A program made the translations under genes and the position numbers. A stretch of DNA of 64,000 nucleotides from Nematopogon swammerdamellus (taxonomy: Eukaryota; Arthropoda; Insecta; Lepidoptera; Adelidae). Location: positions 10,565,741 to 10,629,740 of the forward strand of contig OX336348.1 in assembly GCA_946902875.1 (NCBI GenBank). The letters are read 5' to 3'. This document shows, one piece after another, positions 33,051-42,229 of the stretch; the first letter of the stretch is position 1; every line of letters starts with the position of its first letter. The notes under the pieces were generated by a model, which saw only the letters and a program-made list of their open reading frames with translations, had not been told where the DNA came from and ran no database searches.

Positions 33051-33743
33051 CTAGCTTTTGCCCGCGGCTTCGCTCGCGTGAAATTCGTATTTCAAAGAAG
33101 AACGTAAGTAACTGAGGGCGAGGCCGAAGGCCGAACTGCATGCAGGAAGACTATAAACCTTCTCGAAGAAAGTAAGTTACTGAGGGCGAGGCCGAAGGCC
33201 GAGCTGCGTTCACGAAAACGATAAACCATCTCTAAGTAAATAAGTAATTAAGGGCGAGGCCGAAGGCCGAGCTGCGTTCAGGAAACCATAAACCTTCTCG
33301 AAGAAAGTAAGTAATTAAGAGCGAGGCCGAAGGCCGAGCTGCGTTCAGGAAGACAATAAACCTTCTCAAAGACAGTAAGTAACTATAGGCGAGGCCGAAG
33401 GCCGAACTGCGTTTAAAAAGAGGATAAACCTTCTCGAAAAAGTAAGTAACTGAGGGCGAGGCCGAATGCCGAGATGACTTACTTTCTTCGAGATGGTTTA
33501 AGGTCTTCCTGAACGAAGCTCGGCCTTCGGCCTCGCCCTTAATTACTTATGTATTTACTTAGAGATGGTTTATCGTTTTCCTGAACGCAGCTCGGCCTAC
33601 GGCCCCGCCCTTTCTTACTTACTTTCTTCGAGAAGGTTTATAGTCTTTCTGAACGCAGCTCGGCCTTCGGCCTCGCCCTCAGTTACTTACTTTCTTCTTT
33701 GAAATACGAATTTCACGCGAGCGAAGCCGCGGGCAAAAGCTAG
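33051..33743. mobile_element. Foldback element with Helitron-like ends on both sides
   Basis: Both ends carry CTAGCTTTTGCCCGCGGC..CGCTCGCGTGAAATTCGTATTT in opposite orientation (33051-33092 and 33702-33743). The interior is minisatellite in plus orientation to about 33478 and in minus orientation after it, so the whole forms a hairpin of about 340-base arms. CTAG occurs at both outer tips. Confidence 0.85.
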
Positions 33744-33749
33744 TACCTA

Positions 33750-34440
33750 AATGTGCGTGTAGTAATTTTTATCGAATTTAGATGATCGGCTTAAATTTTA
33801 TGGAGGAAATTCATACAAACATATTCGCCTCGCCCCGCTGCCCCCCGCTGAGAGAAGCGCTTTGTCATCGTCGTATCTTTTAAACTATTTGTCCAAATTA
33901 CTTAGTGTAACAGCCAAAGTGTATCTACTTTAAATACCAGAAGCGATAAAATTATGTATTTTCATAAGAATTAATTCAAAACTATAAAATATGCATTGTA
34001 AATACAGTATCCAATTAAATGTATTTTTGGTTCACTATTTCGGCTATAGTGGCTTCCACATAAAAGGTAGATATATGCTGTCGCGGACTTTTTTTTTTAG
34101 AACTATTTTAGAGAAACAACCTCACCATACACTATCTTCGTGTAACTCTAACGGTTTATGCAGCGCACGCCGAGATTGCTCTCAGAAGGCAGGATTTTTT
34201 CCGACTTACTTGATTAATTTTTTTAAATTATAGCTTTTTTGATGTTTATGCAATAGTACTGTAAAGGCTCATCAAAATCTGTTCAGTAGTTTTTGCGTGA
34301 AAGAGGAATATAGTGTGGCTGCTCGGTTCGCTGTTGAGTTTATAGGCCGCGCCTCCCCCGCGCCGCCTCCGCGCCCCCGCGCCGCCAACTGCCGCTCGCT
34401 CGGTAAATACCTATGTATGTATAGTACTAAGGCGCGCGGA
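33750..34440. other. Non-coding repeat-like sequence
   Basis: The stretch has no coding signal. 34265-34310 holds the TCTGTTCAGTAGTTTTTGCGTGA phrase common to non-autonomous elements in this window, and 34345-34400 is a GC-rich block similar to 29005-29110 in reverse. Confidence 0.45.
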
Positions 34441-34725
34441 TTGAACATATCGGTTTGTATGAGAGCCACATCTTAGCGTAACCGGAACTGAATTTTATGT
34501 AGCCTATCCTGTGTCCCATATAGTTAAATGTGCTTGTACAAAATTTCATCGAATTCGGAGGATCGGTTTAAGAGTTATGGCGGAACATACATACATACAT
34601 ACAGATAAGATTTCTAAAAATCGTTAATTTAGCTTTAGTATCATACATAGAGGCTACAAACTCAAGATTTCCTAAAACAAAGTAACTTACTCCATGACCA
34701 CCCCTTACAGATTTATTATTAGTAT
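34440..34725 (+). repeat. Dispersed repeat copy (same family as 21490-21775)
   Basis: It shares TTAGCGTAACCGGAACTGAA, TGGCGGAACATACATACA and CAAAGTAACTTACTCCATG segments with the copy at 21490-21775, in the same orientation. Confidence 0.75.
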
Positions 34726-35149
34726 TGATTGATTGATGATGAGCACCAATTGAAAGTGTGCCATGATTGTTTGCAAAGTTCATCGTGATTAAATTGATAT
34801 TATGTTAAATAAAGGCTACCTAAATTTGTTAATAAGATGTCAAAGTTTCATTTCAATAAACGTTTCACTTTTCTTAAAAAAATGTTTTATTTCACGGGGT
34901 ACGTGTGTACCCCAGGATACTGTTTATGCACGTGCCAATATGGGTACGGTTCTAGGGTTAAGTGGTTCCGAGTTTACCTCAAACATACATACATACATGC
35001 AAACAGACGTTTCCTTTTATAAGAAGTAGAGATAGAGAAAAGAAGATAGAGATTAAATTATCCTCCCTTCCCCTCTCCCCGCGGACTCCTCCCCCGTACC
35101 TCAACCCCACTCTTCAAAACCACCCCCAGTATGGATAAAATTATTTAAA

Positions 35150-35704
35150 ATCATTTAAAATCCTAAAACCTAATTTTGAAATCATCCCCTATTTTAATTT
35201 AAGGGTTGATTTAGCAAAAACGCTGAAACACGTAATTCTTTATTTTATACCAAAAGCCTAAATATGAATTTTCATATCCCTAACTTGAGAAATGATGGGT
35301 TCCCCATACATTCTTTCATCCCCTATTTCACCCCGTTAAGGGTTGTTTTTTTGAGACAAAAGGTAGCCTATGTTCTTCCTCAGGATGCAATTCAGCTCCG
35401 TACAAAATTTCATAAAATCCTAAAATCTAATTTTGAAATCAACCCCTATTTTAATTTAAGGGTTGATTTAGCAAAAACGCTGAAACACGTATTTCTTTAT
35501 TTCATACCAAAAGCCCAAATAAAAATTGCCATATCCCTAACTTAAGAAATTCTGAGTTCCCCATACAAATTTTCATCCCCTATTTCACCCCCTTAAGGGT
35601 TGTTTTTTGAGACAAAATGTAGCCTATGTCCGTCCTCGGGATGCAATTCATCCCCGTGCAATATTTTATCGAAATCTGTTCAGCGGTTTAGGCGTGAAAA
35701 GGTA

Positions 35705-35748
<44 letters not shown>

Positions 35749-35791
35749 CAGAGTTACTTTCGAATTTATAATATTAGTATAAGTATATGGA
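35150..35791 (-). mobile_element. Helitron-like element head, minus strand
   Basis: The minus strand begins TC at 35791 and reads into ACTAATATTATAAATTCG and then a (CTGT)n run, matching the element that starts at 54472 on the plus strand. Two internal direct repeats of about 245 bases (35160-35400 and 35405-35650) carry the AACCCTTAA..AAATAGGGGATGA core. The tip of the 3' end is not clear; the CTAG at 33051 is in the right orientation to be it. Confidence 0.6.
35706..35747. repeat. (ACAG)n microsatellite
   Basis: About ten consecutive ACAG units, inside the Helitron-like head. Confidence 0.95.
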
Positions 35792-35937
35792 TAGTGAGAC
35801 GAGATTTCATCCATAGGTCTAATCTTCAAGAGTCAAGATCTACTCTTTACATTGGTCCAAACCGCATCAAAAACTGTTCAGTGGTTCCGGAGTTTACCCC
35901 AAACATACATACATACATATATCGTACATGCAGACAG

Positions 35938-36110
35938 ATATAGAGATAGAGATAGAGATAGAGATAGAGATAGAGATAGAGATAGAGATAGAGATATAGA
36001 TAGAGATAGAGATAGATATAGATATAGAGATAGAGATAGAGCTAGAGATAGAGATAGAGATAGAGACAGAGATATAGATGGAAATAGAGATAGAGATAGA
36101 TATAGGTAGT
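35938..36110. repeat. (GAGATA)n microsatellite
   Basis: Nearly uninterrupted GAGATA units with a few ATATAG variants for about 170 bases. Open frames across it (Arg-Asp or Ser-Leu repeats) are low-complexity artefacts. Confidence 0.97.
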
Positions 36111-36186
36111 AGGATAATATAAGGTGTTTCGCTGACCATGTCATTAACTTCGGGAGGGTTACATACACACTCAAATAAACACTTTA

Positions 36187-36540
36187 CGATAAAAAACATA
36201 AAACCGACTTCCTGAAAAAAGTAAAACTAAAAAACTATTTAAAATAAAAATATAAAAACCGCCTTCAAAAATATATGAAATAAAAACCTAAAAAACAAAA
36301 ACGAACCCTAGAGTTGAAGGCGGTGCTAAAAAGGCTACACAAATCACAAAGGATATTATCATCTACTCATGTTTTCTTTCATGCATCATTTTTGCTTGCT
36401 TTAGCACCGCCTTCAACTCTAGGGTTCGTTTTTTTTTAGGTTTTTATTTCATATATTTTTGAAGGCGGTTTTTATATTTTTATTTTAAATAGTTTTTTAG
36501 TTTTACTTTTTTTAGGAAGTCGGTTTTATGTTTTTTAAAA
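36187..36540. mobile_element. Foldback MITE, copy 1
   Basis: Arms of about 140 bases (36187-36330 and 36402-36540) pair along their length, including AACCCTAGAGTTGAAGGCGG and ACCGCCTTCAA, around a loop of about 70 bases. A second copy lies at 51895-52125 with the loop in the opposite orientation. Confidence 0.85.
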
Positions 36541-36641
36541 CTTTTTTTTTATTTCACAGTTTTTTTAGAATTTTTTTGCTATTAATGTACCCGCCTCGCT
36601 TTCCAATCCGATCTTGACCCAATTAAAATAGGACCACGTCA

Positions 36642-36993
36642 GCTTCGATAGCTCAGTGGTGCAGACAGTCAACTGTCGCTATTGAATGTTAAGCAACGCT
36701 GGGTGCGGTCAGTACTTGGATGGGTGACCGCTGACCGTTGGAGGCTGATCGAGGTTCGGATTCCTCGTAAAACTGTAGGTCCCTTCCCTCCTAATCTTAC
36801 TTGGTGGTAGGGTTTAACCTGCCCGGGTTGGTACCACCGCACTGAATTAAACGTCGGTCGAAACGGCTATGTAAATAGTTTGTGTTTTCCGACCAGTTCA
36901 GTGTAGTCAGCACGATCAAAGGGGGAAGCACTGACATGGCACTTAGTTTACCCGGTGTTATGGGCTGACATCACAGACGTTGTAGGTGATGTT
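36642..36993 (+). mobile_element. tRNA/5S-like SINE copy
   Basis: An A-box-like GATAGCTCAGTGG head (36647) is followed by a 5S rRNA-like segment (36688-36735: TTAAGCAACGCTGGGTGCGG, TACTTGGATGGGTGACCGC), a B-box-like GGTTCGGATTCC and the shared body. The body ends at about 36993, where it runs into minisatellite without a poly(A) tail. Confidence 0.8.
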
Positions 36994-37418
36994 GCAGAAC
37001 TTAGTAGAATGGACAGACATAAACGTGTTACTGAACCCTACTTTTATTATAAAATAACCGTCGGAGGACCTTGGTTGAAAATTGTGAAATTTAGTAGAAC
37101 GGACAGACATACATTTGTTACGGAACCCTACTTTTATTATAAAATAACCGTCGGAGGGCCTTGGTTGAAAATTGTAAAATTTAGTAGAACGGACAGACAT
37201 ACATTTGTTACGGAACCCTACATTCATTTTGAAATAAATGTTAAATTTTGTAGAACGGACAGACATGCATTTGTTACGGAACCCTACATTTATCTTGCAG
37301 AACTTAGTAGAATGGACAGACATAAACGTGTTACGGAACCCTACTTTTATTATAAAATAACCGTCGGAGGACCTTGGTTGAAAATTGTAAAATTTAGTAG
37401 AACGGATAAACATGCATA
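36994..37418 (+). repeat. Minisatellite, GTAGAA..GGACAGACAT units (left part)
   Basis: Units of about 105 bases (some shortened to about 60) share TTTAGTAGAACGGACAGACAT, TGTTACGGAACCCTAC and TAAAATAACCGTCGGAGG. The array continues at 38271-38410 after the inserted LINE. Open frames in it are repeat artefacts. Confidence 0.9.
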
Positions 37419-37419
37419 T

Positions 37420-38263
37420 TTTTTTTTTTTTTTTTTTTTATGGGGAGCACGACAAATGGCGCGCGCCAGACTAACGCAGAGGTGTAGTCCGACGGCGCCC
37501 ACGGGCATTCGAATATTTACGGGGGCTGCGAATACCTTGTCGGCCGGCTAGGTGCACCTTCACATTATGTTTGAAGGACCCCAGACTGTACATTAGAGGA
37601 AAGGATGCAGGTGGGAGTGAATTCCACATGTTAGCAACCCTGTAAATAAAGGATTTACAGGATCGATTTGTCCTAAGTGGGGGAATATCGACAGTGTGTG
37701 GATGCATTCCCAACCTGTTGCGGGTGGAACGATGGTAGAATGGGGATGGAGGGATCGCATCGTGCAGCTCCTTGGAACACTCTCCGTGGTACAGGCGATA
37801 GAACACACACAAAGATCCAACGTCCCTGCGGAGTTGTAAGGTCTCTAAGTTTCGGGATACCTCGGGGTCGTTAACGAGGCGGACAGCGCGACGCTGAATC
37901 GAGTCTAAGGAGCCGAGCAGGTACTTTGCGGATCCGTCCCACAGATGCGAACAGTACTCCACGCATGAGCGAATTTGCGCTTTATAAAGCAGCAGTTTTT
38001 GGCTCGGCGTAAAGTACTGACGCACCTTGTTGAGGACTCCCAGCTTCCTTGAGGCTACCTTAGCTTTTTCCTCGATGTGGCGTCCAAAATTAAGGTCGCG
38101 AGTTAGTTCGACCCCGAGAATCCCAATGTGCTCCTCGACCTTGAGACTAGTTCCTTGGAAGGTGGGGGCTGCAGTGAACGGTGTCCGCTTCGCGCTGAAT
38201 ACACACGCCTGGGTTTTACTTGCGTTAAACTCGACGAGGTTTTGGAGACCCCAGGTGGATATG
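37420..38263 (-). mobile_element. LINE insertion in the minisatellite, 5'-truncated
   Basis: A run of 21 T (37419-37439) is the poly(A) tail of a minus-strand insertion; TGCATAT flanks it on both sides (37413-37419 and 38264-38270). The minisatellite resumes in register on the right. Length is about 844 bases. Confidence 0.85.
37471..38263 (-). pseudogene. LINE ORF2 C-terminal fragment
   Basis: The fragment starts in the Val-Glu-Phe-Asn-Ala-Ser-Lys-Thr-Gln segment just after the catalytic box. It has Gly-Ile-Leu-Gly-Val-Glu-Leu (near 38105), Ser-Arg-Lys-Leu-Gly-Val-Leu, Tyr-Cys-Ser-His-Leu-Trp (near 37930) and Met-Trp-Asn-Ser-Leu-Pro-Pro near the end (37615). It is homologous to 8548-9190 plus 6620-6815. 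The frame is intact but lacks endonuclease and palm because of 5' truncation. Confidence 0.85.
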
Positions 38264-38270
38264 TGCATAT

Positions 38271-38410
38271 GTTACGGAACCCTACATTCATTTTGAAATA
38301 AATGTTAAATTTAGTAGAACAGACAGACATGCATTTGTTAGGGAACCCTACATACATTTTGCAGAACTTAGTAGAATGGACAGACATAAACGTGTTACCG
38401 AACCCTACTT
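38271..38410 (+). repeat. Minisatellite, right part
   Basis: It continues the array interrupted at 37418 with the same TTAGTAGAAC and GGAACCCTAC units. Confidence 0.85.
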
Positions 38411-38579
38411 AACAGTTGCACTCCGGGAGTGCCGGCAGATCCCGTGCCACTCTAACTTAACCCTTAATGCAATGGCTTAAGGTTTCATTTTAAAAATGAC
38501 GCTGACGCGACGTCGCGAGTTATACCCACCTAAAAAAGTGCCAAGCGCCGCTAAAGAAGTTTTCACTTCAAAAACCTCA

Positions 38580-39120
38580 GGGTTATCCCCTTTAAAAAAA
38601 AAAAAAAGAATTTTCAAAATGGGCCCACAATTGACGGAGTAATCGCGTATCAAACATCAAAAAAAAAGAAAACATACCGTCGAATTGAGAATCTCATAAG
38701 TCTAAAGTAAATTTCTCGTGAAGACAAATGCAACGAGCCCAAACACGATGGGTTTATCATGTGTAGTTTAGGAGTTCCTATGGCCACCTCCTGTCTCCAT
38801 CATCAGGCCAGCTCGATGGTACTCGGTACAGTAGGTACCGGTCAGGTACCATAATAAATTAAGCGCACCTGGCCGGTCGGAAAAGATAAAAAAATTCAAA
38901 TTTAGAATATTCATGAAACAAGGGTCCGAATATGTATCACTAGTATATCGATTCATGTATTTCAACAGGACTAAGAAATTTCAAAATATTAGGTATTTAA
39001 TACTTTTTAGTTCTTTTTTTTTCTGTTTTTTGGAAATCGGTTTAATATTTTTTAAAACAGTTTTTATTTCATTCTTTTTAGTAATATTATTAGTAATATT
39101 ACATAAAAAAGAATAATCGA
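38580..39120 (+). repeat. Dispersed repeat, inverted copy at 51215-51790
   Basis: Segments such as GGAGTTCCTATGGCCACCTC and AAACAAGGGTCCGAATATGT recur in reverse complement at 51420-51600. No coding content. The flanks 38411-38580 and 39120-39600 carry related AAGTCGGTT and GAACCAATTTCGATAAAA phrases and nothing else I recognise. Confidence 0.75.
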
Positions 39121-39629
39121 AATCGATTGAAGTGGTACAGAATTATTCGCCATATGTGTCAGACTGCAAATTGCTGAATAAGTTCACCTCACAAAAGTTT
39201 TGCTGAAGGCAACCACACACCATACTAATTTACCAAACTGAAAATTGCCGAAAACGACCACATCACAAGTTTTGCTGAAGGTAACCACACACCATAGTAT
39301 TATGCTGATTTTTCGAAAACCACTGAACCAATTTCGATAAAATTTAAATGGGACCACCTCGGAAGTATGACCTAACTAACAAAATAAGGATTTTCTAAAT
39401 CGGCCCTCAATTAACGGAGAAATCGCGTAACAAACATAAAAAAAAATAAAAAAAAAATTAAAAAAAAACATACAGACGAATTGAGAACCTCCTCCTTTTT
39501 TGGAAGTCGGTTAAAAAACATATGTTTATAGGACCATTTTTTCGCCTAAGATCTCCGAACAAAAAAATTTTATCAAATAGCCCTAAAAACGAATCATGCT
39601 TAGACCCTTCTTGCCAAACACGAAACGTA

Positions 39630-39935
39630 GGTACTTACCTAGTGCGCGCGACGTCGGCGGGCGGCGCGGCACAAAGGCTTTCCTTTGACGAAAGCCGCCT
39701 TCGAAGCGCTCGCTCGCCACGCCGCCGACGCGCTTGCATTGCATGCGCCCGCCCCGCGCGCATGTGTCGCGCGCGGGCGGCGCGGCGCGCGGTGCGTCGC
39801 GCGCGTCCGTCTCAGTGTCTTAGCGGCGGTCCGCGAGAGAGCACATTATTTCGCAATTTCAAAATGCCGCCGCCCCGCCGCGCCGAATCGATTCACCGAC
39901 GCGCGACGCGGATATGGTGATGTTACCGAGACTCC
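39630..39935 (+). promoter_or_regulatory. CpG-rich block, possible promoter or 5' exon
   Basis: About 300 bases are extremely rich in CG and GCGC runs, unlike the AT-rich surroundings. A TCAGT initiator-like site is at 39811-39815, and an ATG at 39864 opens a short Pro/Arg-rich frame ending at 39920. It may be a TE-derived promoter; no TATA box is evident. Confidence 0.35.
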
Positions 39936-39965
39936 AACTCCAATTGGAACTTAGCTGCTGCTGTG

Positions 39966-40185
39966 TTGATGTATGAGCAGCTATACGGTGTGCGTGTATG
40001 TGGATGCACCATCTTGGGAGCGGAGCAACGGTTCCGAGATTGGGGCGTCTTTATGCCTCGACTTGATAACGGAAGACAACGACTACTGGTGCGCATAGAA
40101 GAAGAAGTGCTGGACTTCTTTGACCGCCACCCCATGGCCAGCACTCGGGACACAGCCACAGTGATGCGATTGAGTAACACGTACG
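39966..40185 (+). pseudogene. Transposase-type helix-turn-helix fragment
   Basis: The frame encodes a Phe-Arg-Asp-Trp-Gly segment, a Leu-Asn/Asp-Asn-Gly-Arg-Gln-Arg link and a Glu-Glu-Glu-Val-Leu-Asp-Phe-Phe-Asp-Arg-His-Pro-Met-Ala-Ser-Thr-Arg helix-turn-helix-like core (near 40100-40145). It resembles the DNA-binding N-terminus (DUF4817-like) of arthropod DDE transposons. The match ends in repeat sequence at about 40185, and no catalytic domain follows. Confidence 0.45.
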
Positions 40186-40219
40186 TACACGTACCCATAC
40201 ATACACACTATCCTCTCAC

Positions 40220-40450
40220 ACAACAAACAGCTGTTCTGTGTTTCAACACGGTCATTGACCCCGTACAATGCGACTTACCTACTGTTACACACAGATCTAG
40301 TGACCTTGTGAGTTGTGACTTACTTACAACAAACAGCTGTTCTGTGTTTCAACACGGTCATTGACCCCGTACAATGCGACTTACCTACTGTTACACACAG
40401 ATCTAGTGAACTTGTGAGTTGTGACTTACCTACAACAAACAGCTGTTTGA
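40220..40450 (+). repeat. 106-bp tandem duplication (2.2 units)
   Basis: ACAACAAACAGCTGTT occurs at 40220, 40326 and 40432, exactly 106 bases apart; the first two units are nearly identical. Confidence 0.92.
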
Positions 40451-40519
40451 ACATAGTACGGTCATTGATCCCGTCCGTACACTGCAAGTTACCTACTGCT
40501 AATGGTACACAGGTTGATC

Positions 40520-41080
40520 TGATAATGTTTAGGTAACAAACATGTTTTGTTAAATTTCTCGAAAAGTAATGCTAAAAACATTTTTTTTTGCGTAACGTGT
40601 TTATTTGAGTGTCTATGTAACCCTCCCGAAGTTAATGACATGATCATCGTAACACCCTATATTAGACGCATATAGCGCACTCATCAAATCAGTGACAAGG
40701 TTTCATCTCCCATACAACTACTATGAAAGTTGGAACCCCGTCATACTAAAAAATGTGAAAGACGGGACCAAAAAGTCCACTGTTGCTTCTGGCGCACCTA
40801 CACCCGCCCAACGATTCCGCCCACGACCGGCCGCCCGCCCTCGTTCGCTTCCGGCCGCCCACCCGCCCAAGTTCGTTTCCGGTTGGAGGCTCTCACGCTG
40901 CTAGCCTAACAATCGATCCGTTGATGCTTCTGGGGCGCCTACCCCCCGCCCGCGACTGGGTGCCCGCCCTCGTTCGCTTCCGGCCGCCCCCGCCACGCTA
41001 CCGTTGCGCCTGCGCAGAGGTGGTCGCGCGACTACGCGGGTGAGAGTTGGAATCGTGGAAGGCTCTCTCTCGACGCCGCT
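40520..41080. other. Non-coding, partly GC-rich
   Basis: No gene is recognised. 40790-41040 is rich in CCGCCC and GTTCGCTTCCGGCC repeats. Confidence 0.4.
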
Positions 41081-41084
41081 TCTG

Positions 41085-41255
41085 CTATGGAGGCTCTCCC
41101 GCCGCGCCCCTCAACGAGGAGAGGGTGGCTAGGGGGAGGGATGGAGGCTGCAGGGGATGGAGGCTTTCTCGCCGCTTCCGCCACGAGGAGAGGGTGGCTA
41201 GGGTGAGGGATGGAGGCTGCAGGGGATGGAGGCTTTCTCGCAGCTTCCGCCATGG
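41085..41255 (+). repeat. Tandem repeat, GGATGGAGGCT units
   Basis: Two to three units of about 70 bases share GAGGAGAGGGTGGCTAGGG and GGCTGCAGGGGATGGAGGCT. The apparent open frames on both strands are repeat artefacts. Confidence 0.75.
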
Positions 41256-41366
41256 AGGCTTTCGCGCTGCACCATGGACAGACATGGGGGGAATAATTGT
41301 TGGTGATGCGGTGACGTCAACAACGTGCTCAGAGCGAATCGGCCTTGACTAGGTGTGTGCGCTTGT

Positions 41367-41535
41367 GACCGGATGTGGGAGAGATAAGGCGGTGAGCCGC
41401 CGGGATATTGCGAGATGAGAAATAAAGAGTCTGTATGCAATTTACGCATGTGTGACCGGATGTGGGAGAGATAAGAGGTGGGAATGGTGCGGAGTGATAA
41501 GGTTAATAAAATGCAAATAGAGTCTGTATATAATT
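41367..41535. repeat. Direct repeat next to the Polinton left gene
   Basis: GTGACCGGATGTGGGAGAGATAAG occurs twice, at about 41367 and 41452, each followed by an AGAGTCTGTAT segment. It lies just outside the last leftward Polinton gene and may be part of the element's terminal region; no matching terminal inverted repeat is visible in the window. Confidence 0.5.
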
Positions 41536-41536
41536 T

Positions 41537-42211
41537 TTATTCATAACGATCAAGAATGTATGTGTGAAACAAATAATGTATACCTAAATGGTAGAGTTCG
41601 CTATCTATGATGGAGTCTCTCTCGTAATGTTGACTCACAATCACCGCCGCGTGCTGGAGCGTTATTGGATAGCACGCACACAATTTTTTGCGGAATGTAT
41701 TGATGCGTTGAATCGCGCTGACGCGGGTTTTCTTCAATTCTTGCAGACGCAGCTCCAGACAGGGTAGAACCCTTCGCAGCGCCCACCAGTCAATTTGATT
41801 GAGAAGTGCGTAGGTGTTGTAGAAGTGAGAATGCACACTGATCGCACGTCCTTGTCCGAATATAATTTCTTCATAGCTGTCGCGATGGAAGACGTCGTCG
41901 TAGTCGAGGTTGGCGTCATCGCTGGCGGTGTTGTACCCCCCTGCTGCCGCCCCCGCTCGCCGCGATAGTGGCGAGTTGATAACGGCGCAATCGATGAAGT
42001 GCGATATTTTATCTTGACATTTTACAATATCCCTCCAATCGTGCTCGTTGAATTTTATCTTTCCGCCCAAGTCAATTTCCACCTGCATGCGTTGATCACC
42101 GGCGAGATAGAGGGCCACATAGGGGTAATTTTCCGAATTCAAATTATAGTGTATTTTAAATAATTTGCAATCCTCTGCCGTGGCGATGGAGGGCGCGTAA
42201 TACACATCCAT
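41537..42211 (-). CDS. Polinton-associated protein of unknown function, 224 aa
   Basis: The ATG at 42211 opens an undamaged 224-residue frame just 18 bases after the capsid gene stop. The N-terminal half is hydrophobic and beta-rich with an aromatic Tyr-Pro-Tyr-Val-Ala-Leu-Tyr-Leu segment near residue 30. The middle (about 85-115) is acidic and Ala/Gly-rich, and the C-terminal half looks helical with Arg/Lys and a Cys-Xaa-Cys. I do not recognise a domain. Its place at the end of the capsid block suggests a virion or assembly role, which is inference. It is one of the few intact genes of the element. Confidence 0.7.
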   Translation of the reverse strand: MDVYYAPSIATAEDCKLFKIHYNLNSENYPYVALYLAGDQRMQVEIDLGGKIKFNEHDWRDIVKCQDKISHFIDCAVINSPLSRRAGAAAGGYNTASDDANLDYDDVFHRDSYEEIIFGQGRAISVHSHFYNTYALLNQIDWWALRRVLPCLELRLQELKKTRVSAIQRINTFRKKLCACYPITLQHAAVIVSQHYERDSIIDSELYHLGIHYLFHTYILDRYE

Positions 42212-42229
42212 CTTGCACGAACGTTCACG

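Noticed and set aside
35852..36199. Open frames rich in Arg-Asp on the plus strand and Ser-Leu on the minus strand
   Set aside because: They are pure translations of the (GAGATA)n microsatellite.
36958..37413. 151- and 198-codon frames on both strands
   Set aside because: They are translations of the 105-base minisatellite.
39522..39920. 132-codon Arg/Ala-rich frame
   Set aside because: It arises from GCGC-rich sequence, has shadow frames on both strands and no domain; kept only as a CpG-rich block.
41047..41449. Gly/Arg-rich and Pro-rich frames on both strands
   Set aside because: They follow the GGATGGAGGCT tandem repeat and have no domain.
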